From Streptomyces sp. NBC_01707 (lineage in GTDB: Bacteria; Actinomycetota; Actinomycetes; Streptomycetales; Streptomycetaceae): 64,000 bases of DNA. The stretch covers positions 9,300,001-9,364,000 of the forward strand of contig NZ_CP109190.1 in NCBI RefSeq assembly GCF_041438805.1, read 5' to 3'. Positions 33,936-43,658 of the stretch are shown in pieces. Every line of letters starts with the position of its first letter. The first letter of the stretch is position 1. A program made the position numbers and the translations under genes. Under the pieces are notes generated by a model, which saw only the letters and a program-made list of their open reading frames with translations, was not told the origin of the DNA and ran no database searches.

Positions 33936-34091
33936 CCCGGTGTAGGACCACGGCGGTCCCGCCGTCGGCCTGGCCCGTCAACGCACCGACCGGCAGGCAG
34001 GGCCTGGCTACCGCGTCCGACCCGCAGCAGCCAGGCCACCCGCGCAGGAGCGCCGCCCCTGCGCCTTCAGATACTCGGAAAGGAAACGCCC

Positions 34092-34352
34092 ATGTTCGGA
34101 AGGCTCGGAGCACCCGAGATCATCCTCATACTCCTCGTCGTCGTGCTCCTGTTCGGCGCCAAGCGGCTCCCCGATATGGCCCGCTCCTTCGGGCAGTCGC
34201 TACGGATCCTCAAGAGCGAGACCAAGGCCATGCAGAAGGACGACGGCGCCGAACTCTCGACCGTGCATGCCACCGCAGCCCACCAGTTCGCGTCCGAGAG
34301 CCGGCACGCGGCCCCGGAGGCGACGGAGGCAGAAACCTCCCACCGGCGCTGA
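34092..34352 (+). CDS. tatA: Twin-arginine translocase TatA
   Basis: An 86-residue TatA: membrane helix [20 protein letters not shown], then [20 protein letters not shown], the classic TatA amphipathic helix with the hinge FG, and a short polar tail. TatA multimers form the protein-conducting pore. Start ATG 34092 behind AAAGGAAA. It lies between tatB and tatC, 156 bases after tatB and 61 bases before tatC. Confidence 0.92.
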   Translation: MFGRLGAPEIILILLVVVLLFGAKRLPDMARSFGQSLRILKSETKAMQKDDGAELSTVHATAAHQFASESRHAAPEATEAETSHRR

Positions 34353-34413
34353 GACGCCGAAGCCACCGACCAGCACCCAGCCGGTGCCGCACTTGAAGGG
34401 ACCGGGACCGCTC

Positions 34414-35289
34414 ATGCCGATCCAACCAGCACAGGACGCCGCGAGTATGCCCCTGGGGGAGCACCTGCGCGAGCTGCGCAACCGCCTGCTCAAAGCCGTC
34501 GGAGCGATCCTGCTCATCACCGTCGTCGCGGCCCTGTTCTACAAGCAACTGATCGGAGTCCTCATCGATCCCCTGCCCGGCTGCGCTCCGGGCCAACCGG
34601 ACGGCGCGGACGACGCGGGGCGCTGCGGCGTGATCTCGCTCAACGGCCTTCTGTCACCCGTCACCCTCGCGCTGAAGGTATCGATCACCGCGGGGGTCGT
34701 CGCCGCGAGCCCGCTGTGGCTGTATCAGCTGTGGGCCTTCGTCGCACCAGGACTGCACCGCAACGAGAAGAAGTACACCCTGATCTTCCTCGGGGCGGGC
34801 ATCCCCCTGTTCCTGACCGGTGCCGCGGTGGCGTACTGGACCTTGCCCACCACGGCGCGGGTGCTCATCTCCTTCACCCCGGACAATGCCACCAACCTCC
34901 TGCCCGTCGACGACTTCCTCGACCTGGCCACCCGCATGGTCCTCGTTTTCGGACTCTCCTTCGAACTCCCCGTCCTCCTCGTGCTGCTGAACCTCGGCGG
35001 CGTGATCAGCGCACGCCGGATGGCCGACTGGTGGCGCGGCATGTTCATCGCCATCGCCGCCTTCGCGGCGCTCGCCACCCCCAGCACCGACCCGCTCAGC
35101 ATGCTGCTGCTCGCCACCCCCATCAGCCTGCTGTACCTGGCAGCTTGCGCGATCGCCTGGTACAACGACCGTCGCCGACAGCGGACCGCCACGACCGGGC
35201 CAGGCGGAAGCCCGGACACCGAAGCATCCTCCATCGACCTCACCCGGGTCCCCCTCGAAGCCCCCGACGACATCTCCGTCAGCCGATGA
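34414..35289 (+). CDS. tatC: Twin-arginine translocase TatC
   Basis: A 291-residue polytopic TatC with six membrane segments: an N-terminal MPLGEHLRELRNRLL motif (residues 12-26, the signal-peptide-binding part), the first periplasmic loop with a short insert containing two Cys (LPGCAPGQPD and RCGVISLN), QLWAFVAPGLHRNEKKY, and the Pro-rich last segments. The motifs FVAPGL and the conserved Glu after them are present, which are needed for Tat substrate binding. Start ATG 34414 (ATG 34447 is a second possibility). Tail is polar. The three tat genes together with the Tat substrate upstream suggest a functional accessory system. Confidence 0.92.
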   Translation: MPIQPAQDAASMPLGEHLRELRNRLLKAVGAILLITVVAALFYKQLIGVLIDPLPGCAPGQPDGADDAGRCGVISLNGLLSPVTLALKVSITAGVVAASPLWLYQLWAFVAPGLHRNEKKYTLIFLGAGIPLFLTGAAVAYWTLPTTARVLISFTPDNATNLLPVDDFLDLATRMVLVFGLSFELPVLLVLLNLGGVISARRMADWWRGMFIAIAAFAALATPSTDPLSMLLLATPISLLYLAACAIAWYNDRRRQRTATTGPGGSPDTEASSIDLTRVPLEAPDDISVSR

Positions 35290-35380
35290 CGGCGCACGCT
35301 TCTCAACGGGGCGCGGGGCGACTCCGGGGCGTTGGTTGGGCACGTCCAGTGCGAGGACCTGGACTTCGCGGCGTCGTAGG

Positions 35381-36019
35381 TCAGGTGAGTGCGGAGTCGG
35401 TGAGCTCCGGACGGAGGGGCGGCCGATGTGGCAGTGCGCTCGGGGTGGCGGTGCGCAGTCCGTCGAGGGTCAGTTCGAGGTAGCGGCGCCAGGCCTCCGG
35501 CTGCGTAGCGAGCAAGGGCGCTGCTGTCTGGTGGATGCCGCCGAGCAGCAGCACGATGTCCGTTCCGGTGATGTCGCCGCGGATGGCGCCTTGTTCGCGT
35601 GCGCGGGCGGTGAGGGCCTCGACGGTGACGCAGAGTTCCGCGATCGCATCCCGCACCTCGGAGTGCTGCAGTGACGGCCGCCCGATCACTTCGCAGAAGG
35701 CGCGGTCGGCGGCCAGTGCCTCGACACCGTTGGTCATGAACTCCCGTAGTGCCGCGGCTGCGTCATCGGCTTCGAGGAGTCGGCCTGCAGCGCCGGCGAG
35801 CTGGTCCAGCAGCCGGAGCGTGATCGCAGCCAGGAGGTCTTCCTTGGTGGGGAAGTGCCGGAACACGGTGCCTTTCGCGAGGCCTGCGCGCTGGGCGATC
35901 TCGCCCATCGACGCGTCCAGGCCGTGTTCCGCGAAGGCTGCGGCCGCGGCGTCGAGCAGGAGACGTCGATTGCGCACCATGTCCGCCCGCTGGCCGGGAG
36001 TGGTTGCCGCTGCAGTCAT
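35381..36019 (-). CDS. TetR-family transcriptional regulator
   Basis: A 212-residue regulator with a standard TetR HTH in residues 13-60: RNRRLLLDAAAAAFAEHGLD, then ASMGEIAQRAGLAKGTVFRH and FPTKEDLL. The C-terminal helical domain is similar in length to SbtR/AcrR-like regulators. Start ATG 36019 with AGGAGG 6 bases upstream; the longer open frame begins at 36061 inside the presumed operator. Convergent with tatC, so it is not part of the tat set; its likely target is its own promoter or the gene-poor region upstream. Confidence 0.9.
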   Translation of the reverse strand: MTAAATTPGQRADMVRNRRLLLDAAAAAFAEHGLDASMGEIAQRAGLAKGTVFRHFPTKEDLLAAITLRLLDQLAGAAGRLLEADDAAAALREFMTNGVEALAADRAFCEVIGRPSLQHSEVRDAIAELCVTVEALTARAREQGAIRGDITGTDIVLLLGGIHQTAAPLLATQPEAWRRYLELTLDGLRTATPSALPHRPPLRPELTDSALT

Positions 36020-36054
36020 CGATGCCTCCTTCTTGCGTGTACCGTACCACAACA

Positions 36055-36068
36055 TGACCAATGGGTCA
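36055..36068. promoter_or_regulatory. Candidate TetR operator
   Basis: TGACC-AATG-GGTCA inverted repeat, 36 bases upstream of the TetR start codon, in a stretch poorer in GC that also contains GTACCGTAC. This arrangement fits autoregulation. Confidence 0.55.
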
Positions 36069-36883
36069 GATTAGCTCTTGGGTGCCCCGGTGGTCATCTC
36101 TTCTCCCGCCGGCGCCACCTGCCGGGCACCCCTGGAGGCCCGGGCTCCGCACCACCGACTGCCCGGGAGGGAAGGCGTGGGCAACGTCCTGGGTACATGA
36201 TCGACCGAGCTCACCGGCCCAAGGGAATTGACGCCGCAGTCGTCCATGCGGTCGCCCGGCCCGACCATGTCGCCGTCACCGACGCGCTGATCCGACCGAC
36301 TGACCAGACCCGATGATCCTGGGGCGATTCCGCAATCGGGCCCGTGTCGCGACAAGGGTGAGGCCGCTCCGCCGATGCTTGCAGGTTCACCTCTGGCCTC
36401 GGAAGTCGCCGCACCCGCTTGCGATTGCCGCACTCTCTGACCGCCCCTCGGCCGCGGGCCCGGCCCCGGTTGTGTGCCTGGCCGCGACCTCGGCAAGCTG
36501 GGCAGCGTCGATCAAGTGTTTGGTCATGCGATGTGCGTATGAATCGCGCAGTGTTGTGGCTGTTACCGATGGGTGTGCTGCTGGATGGGTGGCTCACGCG
36601 GTGGTGCGGTGCGGTGTGCGGGGGAGCTGGAAATGGCTTGTTCCCGGCTGCGGGGCGGGTGCGTGCATCCGGCAGTCGGTGTCAGGGTCATGCCCCGGCG
36701 GGTGTGTGAGCCGTACAACTGCGCGTTACGGAAATGTCCGCATTAAGTAACACGAACCGGTGTTGCAGTCGGCGGTGGGGGAACCGTCGCAGGCTTTGGG
36801 TTCTCGGCCTGAGGGGTCGGGACCCGCACCGCGCAGCATGGCCCTTGAACGGGTCCTGGGCGCCTTCACCTGAGGGGACGTCA
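36069..36883. other. Gene-poor stretch upstream of the lamin-tail gene
   Basis: About 815 bases. Short frames, such as 36197-36316 (39 codons) on plus, lack ribosome sites and known domains. The last 180 bases contain a lower-GC patch (36715-36760) that is a plausible promoter for the lamin-tail gene. Nothing else can be supported. Confidence 0.4.
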
Positions 36884-37363
36884 ATGTCTGCTTCTCGTAC
36901 CGTCCGCCGCATTGCCGCTACCGCTCTGGCGGCCGGTTCCGTCGTCGCCGTGGTGGCGATGCCTGCTTCCGCCGACAGCGACCACGGTCGCGGGCACGGC
37001 CACCACCAGTCGTACACCAGCGTTGTCCTCGGCGACATCCAGTACGACAGCCCCGGTCGCGACGACTGGTCGAACCGGTCCCTGAACAGGGAGTGGGTCG
37101 AGGTCACCAACACCGGCCGCCGCGCGGTCAACCTTCGCGGATGGACGCTCTGGGACCGGGAGGGCAACCTGTACCGGTTCGGCGACCTGCGCCTGGCGAG
37201 CCGTGCCACGGTCCGTGTCCACACCGGGCGCGGAAATGACACCCGCCGGGACGTCTACCAGGACAGCCGGGACTACATCTGGAGCAACTACGCCGACAAG
37301 GCCACGCTGCGCGACGACCATGGCCGCACCGTGGACACCCACTCCTGGGGCTACCGCCGATGA
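36884..37363 (+). CDS. Secreted lamin-tail-domain protein
   Basis: A 159-residue exported protein. Residues 1-31 form a Sec signal peptide (Arg-rich n-region, ATALAAGSVVAVVAMPASA, cleavage after ASA). The mature part is a lamin-tail domain: VVLGDIQYDSPGRDD, then EWVEVTNTGRRAVNLRGWTL and YRFGDLRLASRATVRVHTGRG, which are the immunoglobulin-like strands of that fold, here with NREWVEVTN as the usual N/D-x-E-x-V/I-x-I/L-x-N motif. Lamin-tail domains bind nucleic acid or calcium in bacterial secreted nucleases and hydrolases, but no catalytic domain is present. Start ATG 36884 behind GAGGGG. A perfect terminator follows. Confidence 0.88.
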   Translation: MSASRTVRRIAATALAAGSVVAVVAMPASADSDHGRGHGHHQSYTSVVLGDIQYDSPGRDDWSNRSLNREWVEVTNTGRRAVNLRGWTLWDREGNLYRFGDLRLASRATVRVHTGRGNDTRRDVYQDSRDYIWSNYADKATLRDDHGRTVDTHSWGYRR

Positions 37364-37391
37364 CCCGACCCCGCCACTGATGTCCTGATTC

Positions 37392-37426
37392 AGCGTGCCA
37401 CCGCCCACACAGGGCGGTGGCACGCT
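37392..37426 (+). terminator. Terminator of the lamin-tail gene
   Basis: Perfect 15-bp stem AGCGTGCCACCGCCC/GGGCGGTGGCACGCT with an ACACA loop, 28 bases after the stop. Confidence 0.9.
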
Positions 37427-37581
37427 GTACGTCGGGGCGGGCCCGCTCGGGTGGCCTCGTGCCGGCAGTGACCGTGTACGTCGGCGCCGGACGCGGCCAC
37501 CCCTCGTCCCCGGCGCCCTGGCATTGCGCCTGGATGTGCACCGTTCGCGCGGGATGCTGACCGAAGGCCTGAACAACCAGG

Positions 37582-37794
37582 TCAGTCGGGCAGGGGCACA
37601 CGGATGACCGGGTCGAAGGGGCGCTTGTTGAAGCCTGCGCGTACATTCCGGCAGTTGGGCGCCTTGCACATGAAGAACCCCTCGACGTTCTTCCTGCTTG
37701 TGCGCTCCTTGAGCCAGGACTTCTCCAGAGCGGTGAGCGGACGATGTGGTTCGTCGGAGTCGCACGTATAGCAAAACATTGTGTCGCGCGGCAC
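37582..37794 (-). CDS. Small double-CxxC protein of unknown function
   Basis: A 70-residue protein with four Cys in two widely spaced pairs, MFCYTCDSDE near residues 6-15 and MCKAPNCRNVRAG near 42-54, which should bind one zinc ion. The rest is basic and helical (LTALEKSWLKERTSRKN). Start: GTG 37794 behind AGGAGG (spacing 4); ATG 37779 in the same frame is too far from that site. No known family recognised; could bind RNA or DNA. Monocistronic as far as seen. Confidence 0.7.
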   Translation of the reverse strand: MPRDTMFCYTCDSDEPHRPLTALEKSWLKERTSRKNVEGFFMCKAPNCRNVRAGFNKRPFDPVIRVPLPD

Positions 37795-38161
37795 GAAACC
37801 TCCTGAGACAGGCGAGCTGGCCAGTGAGGAGCATATGGAGACAAGTTGGTCGACGGACAGTGGGCAACCGGCCGTTTGCGCCGGGCAGGGTCTGTTGATA
37901 TCGCGTCGTCGTGGAGGGCACCTCCTCGCGCCAGAGCAGTTCCGCACGGTACGCGGGTGGGTGTGACCCGTTGGCCCCGACCGCACAGACCCTGCCGCGT
38001 CCGCCGTCCCTCCCCGATCGGAGGGCATGATCCCGCGGGAGTGCGCTTGCCCCATCCGTGGGCCGCGGCCCCGGCCGGTTCGGACGCGTAGGGGTGTCAC
38101 AAACGGGGAGGCCGTCCTGTCCTTGCTGCGGACAGTCTCAGTCCCCAGTTTGGAGAAATAC

Positions 38162-38572
38162 ATGAGTGCTGAGCACGCACACCTGCCCCCGGGCGTCGAG
38201 GTGATCATGACCCTTCCGGAGGCGGCGGCCCGGATCCCGGCCGGCGCCGAGGCCAGAACCATCCGGATCACCCTGCCGCCGGGTGACCCCGGCGCGCCGC
38301 CGCACCGGCACCCCGGGCCGATCTTCGGTTACGTGACCCAGGGCGAGATTCTCTTCGAGTTGGAGGGGCAAGCACCCCGGGTGCTCAAGGCCGGTGACGC
38401 CCTGTTCGAGCCCGGGGGTGACGTGATCCACTATCAGGGCGCCAACAACCTTTCGGACGCGCAGTCGCAGCTGGTGGTGACCATGTTCGCGCCGTCGGGT
38501 ACCCCGGTTCTGACCGTGGTCAGCGCGGAGGAGCTGGCCAAACGACGACACCGACGGGTTACCCAGCCATGA
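38162..38572 (+). CDS. Cupin-domain protein
   Basis: A 136-residue single cupin. Motif 1, PPHRHPGPIFGYVTQGE (His-x-His ... Gly-x-x-x-x-Gly-Glu), holds two metal-binding His and the conserved Glu; motif 2 is weak: PGGDVIHYQGANN with one His. Family members range from oxygenases to sugar isomerases and sensors, and no substrate can be told. Start ATG 38162; the open frame upstream to 38027 has no ribosome site. Strong terminator after the gene. Confidence 0.85.
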   Translation: MSAEHAHLPPGVEVIMTLPEAAARIPAGAEARTIRITLPPGDPGAPPHRHPGPIFGYVTQGEILFELEGQAPRVLKAGDALFEPGGDVIHYQGANNLSDAQSQLVVTMFAPSGTPVLTVVSAEELAKRRHRRVTQP

Positions 38573-38640
38573 CGGCCCTGAGTGTTCCGACCCTCCTCAC
38601 GGCCCCTGCTTGCTGACAGCGTCGACGAGCAGCAGGAGCA

Positions 38641-38672
38641 CGAAGGCCCGTACCGTTGGGTGCGGGCCTTCG
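38641..38672 (+). terminator. Terminator after the cupin gene
   Basis: 14-bp stem CGAAGGCCCGTACC with its partner (one G-T pair) around a GTTG loop, about 70 bases after the stop. Confidence 0.8.
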
Positions 38673-38969
38673 CCGTGTGTGCGACATCCCGTGAGTCTGC
38701 GCCGGCGGGTTTCGGCGTCGATCAGACGCGAGGGGTATGTTGCTGAGGGAAATTTGGTGAGTTGTCTCCGTCAGCACGAGTTTCAGTCCCGAAATGGCTT
38801 GCGGGGAAACAGTGTTGCTCCCCACCGAAGTTGGGTGCGGAGTGGAAACCCCAGTCACCGAATGGGCTGTTCGACATCAGCCTCGTCACCATAGGCCAGG
38901 GTGGACGCGGTGAGGGATCGTACGCGTCCGGCCGAACCGTTCATGTTCGGCCGGACCGTACGCCGTGGC

Positions 38970-39443
38970 TCAGCCGAACTGGCCGACCCGGTAGCTGCCG
39001 GCGGGCTGCTGGTTGATGATGTTGATGCGGTTGTAGCTGTTGATGATGGCGATGAGAGACATCAGTGCGACGAGCTGGTCCTCATCGAAGTGCTTGGCGG
39101 CGTTCGCCCAGGCTGTGTCGGTGACCCCACCGGCTGCGTCAGCGATCCGGGTGCCCTGTTCGGTCAGCTCCAGTGCGGCGCGCTCGGCCTCGGTGAAGAC
39201 CGTTGCTTCGCGCCAGGCGGCGATCAGGTTGAGTCGCACCGAGGTCTCCCCGGCGTGGGTGGCCTCCTTGGTGTGCATGTCGGTGCAGAAGCCGCAGCCG
39301 TTGACCTGGCTGGCCCGGATCTCCACCAGATGCTGAATGGTGTCCGGCAGCGTCGAGTCCGCCAACACCTTGCTGGCCGAGACGAGGTGCTTCAGCACCT
39401 TGGCCGCGAGGGGACTGCTGTAGTAGTCGAGACGCGATTCCAT
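38970..39443 (-). CDS. Carboxymuconolactone decarboxylase/AhpD-like protein
   Basis: A 157-residue AhpD-type protein. The redox-active motif reads EIRASQVNGCGFCTDMHTKEA: Cys-Gly-Phe-Cys pair plus His four residues later, as in alkylhydroperoxidase AhpD and CMD proteins. The remainder is the usual all-helical fold (SVRLNLIAAWREATVFTEAERAALELTE). It probably reduces peroxides with a lipoyl or thiol partner. Proteins of this family are often encoded beside ECF41 sigma factors; here the ECF-like gene is more than 20 kb away, so that link is not local. Start ATG 39443, ending Tyr-rich. Confidence 0.9.
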   Translation of the reverse strand: MESRLDYYSSPLAAKVLKHLVSASKVLADSTLPDTIQHLVEIRASQVNGCGFCTDMHTKEATHAGETSVRLNLIAAWREATVFTEAERAALELTEQGTRIADAAGGVTDTAWANAAKHFDEDQLVALMSLIAIINSYNRINIINQQPAGSYRVGQFG

Positions 39444-40220
39444 GGGAACTCCTCATTCAGTTGCAGGTACACAGCGAAGACCGGGCAGCCTGGCAACCTG
39501 TGACATCAAGGGCTGTGTGATGTGGGTCTCGGGGACCATGCCATCGCCGTACCCTCCCCGGTTGGGGCCCCCGCCGTGCGGCAGTTGCCGATCCCCTGGT
39601 CAGTACGTGGTGAGGGGAAGGGGGGGTGTGTCAGGTATGCCTGTTCAGCCGTTTCGTCGGAGTACTCCTTCTCCTCGACTTCGGCGGGGCTGAACCAAGC
39701 CGTTGCCGGATGCGCCGGCTGTCGGAGAGGCGGTCGGCGTACTCGGAGGGCGCGAGGTCTGCCTCGGCCCGGGTGACCCGGGGGCGCGCCGGACCGGCTC
39801 CGGGTCCAGGGTGGCCTTCGGGTCGCGGCGCATGAAGCCGTTAACGCGGGTTCACGCCGCCGGCTCGGTCTCGCGCATCCGGCGCTCGACCCGCTTGTGA
39901 CCTACCGTCACGCCGACGCGGGCAGCATCGCCGTACGCCCGGTCCGGCATCGCGCATTCACGGGAACCTTGCCGCCGTGTTCCGCCGGGCGGGGCACCAC
40001 TTAGCTCGGCCTGTCGCCGAACCACCCCGTTCGATCGCCTGCTGGGTCAGCCTTCCCGAAACGCTGCGACAGATCCCACTACAGCGTGCTGGGCAGCTGT
40101 CGAAACAGAAATCCGTTGATCACCGCCGTTGCATGGCCAACGCCCGCCACGCCCGTGGTCGGTCGGCAGGTGACCTCGCGTCCCGCGACGACTCGGCCAC
40201 TCATGGCGATGCGCGGCAAG
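39444..40220. other. Gene-poor stretch
   Basis: About 780 bases between two minus-strand genes. All open frames are short and give unrelated translations; the region is somewhat mixed in GC. No element or gene recognised. Confidence 0.4.
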
Positions 40221-42776
40221 CTACGCGGCTACACGCGGTGTGAGGACGCCTGGCGCGGCAACGCCTCCGTGGCCCTCACTGACCCCGGCCTCGGCTGCAA
40301 CCGCACCCTCACACGCACGGGCCTTCGGTACGCCGGGGGCCAGGTTCGCCTCGGCCCAGACGACCTTGCCGCCCGATACCGAGCGGACACCCCATCTGCG
40401 GGACAGCTGACCGACCAGGAAGAGGCCGCGGCCGTTCTCGTCGGTGGTGTTTGCACGACGCGGCTGTGGGGAGCCGGCGTTGGTGTCGAACACTTCGCAG
40501 GTCAGGACTTGATGATGGATCAGGCGCACGCCGATCAGGCCGGAGCCGTGGCGGACAGCGTTGGTGACCAGTTCGCTGACGATCAGCTTCGTGGCGTCCT
40601 CGAGACCCGCCAGGCCCCATTCGGCCAGCTGACAGGCTGCCAAGTGCCGGGCGCTGTGGACCGCTGTCTCGTCACTCGGCAGCGTCCAGGAGGCGACCTG
40701 GGCCGGGCTGATCGCGCGGGTGCGGACGAGGAGCAGGGTGACGTCGTCGCATGGTGCCTGCCCCGGGATGGTCTCCGTCGCGCGAGTGCAGAGGTCTTCC
40801 AGGGACCGATCCGGTTGTGCCAGGGCGGCGGCCAGGCGATCCATTCCCACGTCGATGTCATGGTCGCGGCTCTCGATCAGGCCGTCGGTGTACAGAGCGA
40901 GGAGACTTCCCTCGGGCAGCTCCAACTCCACGGCCTCGAACGGGACCCCCAGCCCGGTGCCGAGAGGGGTTCCGGTGGGAAGATCAGGGAAGGTGATCCG
41001 GCCCTGCGGGTCGACGATCGCGGGCGGGGGGTGCCCGGCCCGTGCCATGGTGCACTTCCGGGTGACCGGGTCGTAGACGGCGTACAGACAGGTGGCGCCG
41101 ACCACCGTGGGCGTCTGGTTCGGGGCGTCCGCGTCTTCCTCGGCAAGTCGCTGGACCGTGTCATCCAGGTGGGCCAGCAGTTCGTCGGGGGGCAGTTCCA
41201 TGTCGGCGAGCGTGTGGACGGCGGTGCGGAGCCTGCCCATGGTCGCGGCGGCGTTGATGCCGTGTCCGACCACATCGCCGACGACGAGGGCCACCCGGGC
41301 GCCGGACAGCGGGATCACATCGAACCAGTCGCCTCCGACGCCGTGGTCCATGTCGGCGGGCAGGTAGCGCGAGGCGGTCTCGACCGCCGTGCCGCCCTTC
41401 AGACGGCGAGGGAGCAGGTTGCGTTGCAGCGCGAGGGCCGCGGTGTGTTCGCGCGCGTACTGGCGAGCGTTGTCCATCGACATCGCAGCGCGAGAGACGA
41501 GTTCTTCGGCGAGGAGCAGATCGAACTCCTGGAACGGCACCGGGTCCTCGGTGCGGACGAACAACGCCACGCCCAGAAGGACGCGCCGCGCACGGATGGG
41601 TACGACCATCAGGGAGTGCATGTTGTTTTCACGGATCTTCTGCGCTCGCGCCGGGTCCTCGTCGATCCACGTTCCCGGGGCGGTGTCCAGGATCGCCTCG
41701 AGGTGGGACCTTCCGGTGCGCAGGACGCCGGTGACGGGTGAGGTGGGCGTCAGGGGGACCGACTCTCCGCGCACCCACGCGGATTCCGGGACTCCTTGGT
41801 GGATCGAGGCCAGACCGGCACGCCGGAACTCGGGGAGGCGCCCGTCCATCGGGCCGATGCGGACCGGGGACCCCTCGCCGAACGGGACCGACTGCTCCAG
41901 GTCGACGATGGCGTAGTCGGCGAGCAGAGGCACGGCAAGGTCGGCCAGTTCCTGGCTGGTCTGCATCACGTCCAGGGTGCTGCCCAGGCGCGTACTGGCC
42001 TCACTGAGGATGGCGAGGCGCTCGAGCGCCTGCCGGCTCTCGGTGACATCGACGTTGATGGTGCACACCCCCAGTGCTTGGCCGTCGGCGTCCTGAAGGC
42101 AGAAGAGCGAAGCCGCCATGGTGTGCTCCTGGCGCGGACTCGTCGGCGGCCACATCCGGTACTGGTGCACCTTGGTGGCACCGCTGTGGAGCACCTGCCG
42201 CATCACTTCCTCGATTGCTTCGGCCTTGGCACCGGGCAGCACGTCGGTGAACTGCCGCCCGAGCCGCCGGTCACGGGGAATGCCGTCGTGGCGCTCCATC
42301 GTGTCGTTCACCCAGGTGCAGCGCAGCTGCGGGTCACGAACGACGATGCCGATCGGTGCGCGGGTGAGCAGTGCCTCGCGTACTGATCCGTCCATCGCCT
42401 CGCTGGAGAGCGTGCCGATGTCGGTCACGGAGATGAGCCACCGGAGTGTTCCGTCCTGTCCCCGCAACATCGAGATCCGCAGGTTGATGTTGAGGATGCG
42501 ACCGTCTTGATGACGTACCGCAGTTGTGCCCGACCAGCCATTTTGGGCACGGCACTGCTCGATGAACGCCGATATCGTCGGCGCTTCCTCGGAGAAAGGC
42601 AGAACGAGTGCGGTCGAACGGCCCACCATGTCCCCGGCGGAGTATCCGACGAGCCGCTCGGCGGCCTTCGTCCATGCGACCACCGTCCCCTGCCCGTCGA
42701 ACATGGCGACTGCCGACTCCGAGGTCTCATACGCGTTCAGTCGATCACCGAGTGTCACATTGCTGTTGCTGATCAT
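40221..42776 (-). CDS. PAS-PAS-GAF-SpoIIE/PP2C phosphatase with HATPase domain
   Basis: An 851-residue soluble signalling protein. Domains in order: PAS (about 15-125, AMFDGQGTVVAWTKAAERLVGYS), PAS (about 130-245, RDPQLRCTWVNDTMERHDG), GAF (about 255-430), SpoIIE-type PP2C phosphatase (about 445-690, with GGDWFDVIPL and the paired Asp of GDVVGHG and later PCDDVTLL), and an anti-sigma-like HATPase_c domain (about 710-815, ELVTNAVRHG and GRGLFLVGQLS). Such proteins couple sensing to dephosphorylation of anti-anti-sigma partners and to serine-kinase activity on them, so this is a candidate controller of an alternative sigma factor. No adjacent partner gene is present. Start ATG 42776 after GAGGG. 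Confidence 0.92.
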   Translation of the reverse strand: MISNSNVTLGDRLNAYETSESAVAMFDGQGTVVAWTKAAERLVGYSAGDMVGRSTALVLPFSEEAPTISAFIEQCRAQNGWSGTTAVRHQDGRILNINLRISMLRGQDGTLRWLISVTDIGTLSSEAMDGSVREALLTRAPIGIVVRDPQLRCTWVNDTMERHDGIPRDRRLGRQFTDVLPGAKAEAIEEVMRQVLHSGATKVHQYRMWPPTSPRQEHTMAASLFCLQDADGQALGVCTINVDVTESRQALERLAILSEASTRLGSTLDVMQTSQELADLAVPLLADYAIVDLEQSVPFGEGSPVRIGPMDGRLPEFRRAGLASIHQGVPESAWVRGESVPLTPTSPVTGVLRTGRSHLEAILDTAPGTWIDEDPARAQKIRENNMHSLMVVPIRARRVLLGVALFVRTEDPVPFQEFDLLLAEELVSRAAMSMDNARQYAREHTAALALQRNLLPRRLKGGTAVETASRYLPADMDHGVGGDWFDVIPLSGARVALVVGDVVGHGINAAATMGRLRTAVHTLADMELPPDELLAHLDDTVQRLAEEDADAPNQTPTVVGATCLYAVYDPVTRKCTMARAGHPPPAIVDPQGRITFPDLPTGTPLGTGLGVPFEAVELELPEGSLLALYTDGLIESRDHDIDVGMDRLAAALAQPDRSLEDLCTRATETIPGQAPCDDVTLLLVRTRAISPAQVASWTLPSDETAVHSARHLAACQLAEWGLAGLEDATKLIVSELVTNAVRHGSGLIGVRLIHHQVLTCEVFDTNAGSPQPRRANTTDENGRGLFLVGQLSRRWGVRSVSGGKVVWAEANLAPGVPKARACEGAVAAEAGVSEGHGGVAAPGVLTPRVAA

Positions 42777-43658
42777 CGTCGTGTTGCCCTCAGATAGGTG
42801 GGGGACGGGTGGCAGGGTGGTGCGGGGAACTGGTGCGGACGACGGTGTCGACCGGGACGGACGGGGCGGGCCGGCCTAATCAATCCGACCCGATTTGTAC
42901 CTTTTGACTTCTAGACCGGGCGGCGCTCTGATCTGTGACAGGGTCGCAAGCGGGACTGCTGTCAACTCGGCCACCAAGGCCGCGGCCGGGCTGCGAGGAC
43001 CTGGACGTGCCCGCCGTCCTGCTGCGGGCGGACGGCCACGGAGCGCGGGTCGGTGAAGATCGGCAGAAACTGCTCAGCCGACTACCGAAGCGGGTCGGCT
43101 TCGGTAGTCGGCTGAATGCAGTGGCGGCCGCAAGAGAGGGGCCCTGACCGGCAGCTCGGCCGCTGCGCCACTGAGGCTGCTGTACGGGAGGGCTGGGATG
43201 GGCGTCGGCTGCAACGCTTGGTCCGGCGCTCCCGTGCTGCGGCGCCGGTCTTCTCATGCCACGTTCGGACCGACCGCCCGAGCCGGTACCTGGCACAGCT
43301 GTGCATGCACCCCAGCCAGATGCACATTCGTCCGTGGCTCGGCTTGCACCTCGACGGCGGGGCAACGCGCCGGACCGAGCACGCCGAATCGTCCGACACA
43401 GGCGGGACCATCGACGTCGACTGGGGCCGGTGCACCCTGCAAGCCGGCCCTCAATCGTCGATACTCCGCGCCGCAGTCACAGACCAGGACAGCCTCCAGT
43501 ACCTGACCGCGCGCCCGCAGAAGATCGGCGAGCGCGACGCACTTCAGGTCATCTGACAACAGGACGAAACCACCGATGACCAACCACGACGCCGGGTGAC
43601 TCTCGGGGGCACAGCCGTCGTCGCGCTGGTCGTGGCCGTCCACGTAGGACTGGGCGGG
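42777..43658. other. Gene-poor stretch with a strong hairpin
   Basis: About 880 bases between two minus-strand genes. Open frames on both strands (for example 43254-43643 on minus, which includes WLVIGGFVLLSDDLKCVALADLL) lack a ribosome site and any recognised domain, so I do not call a gene. A perfect 17-bp hairpin lies at 43075-43114. Confidence 0.45.
43075..43114. terminator. Hairpin, probably a terminator
   Basis: 17-bp perfect inverted repeat CAGCCGACTACCGAAGC with a 6-base GGGTCG loop. It lies upstream of the SpoIIE-type gene and may end a decayed or unrecognised transcript. Confidence 0.7.

Noticed and set aside
40086..41741. 551-codon plus-strand frame
   Set aside because: It is antisense to the SpoIIE-type gene, whose domains are unmistakable.
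43254..43643. 129-codon minus-strand frame with WLVIGGFVLLSDDLKCVALADLL
   Set aside because: The stretch looks protein-like, but the rest gives no domain and there is no ribosome site; no family could be named.
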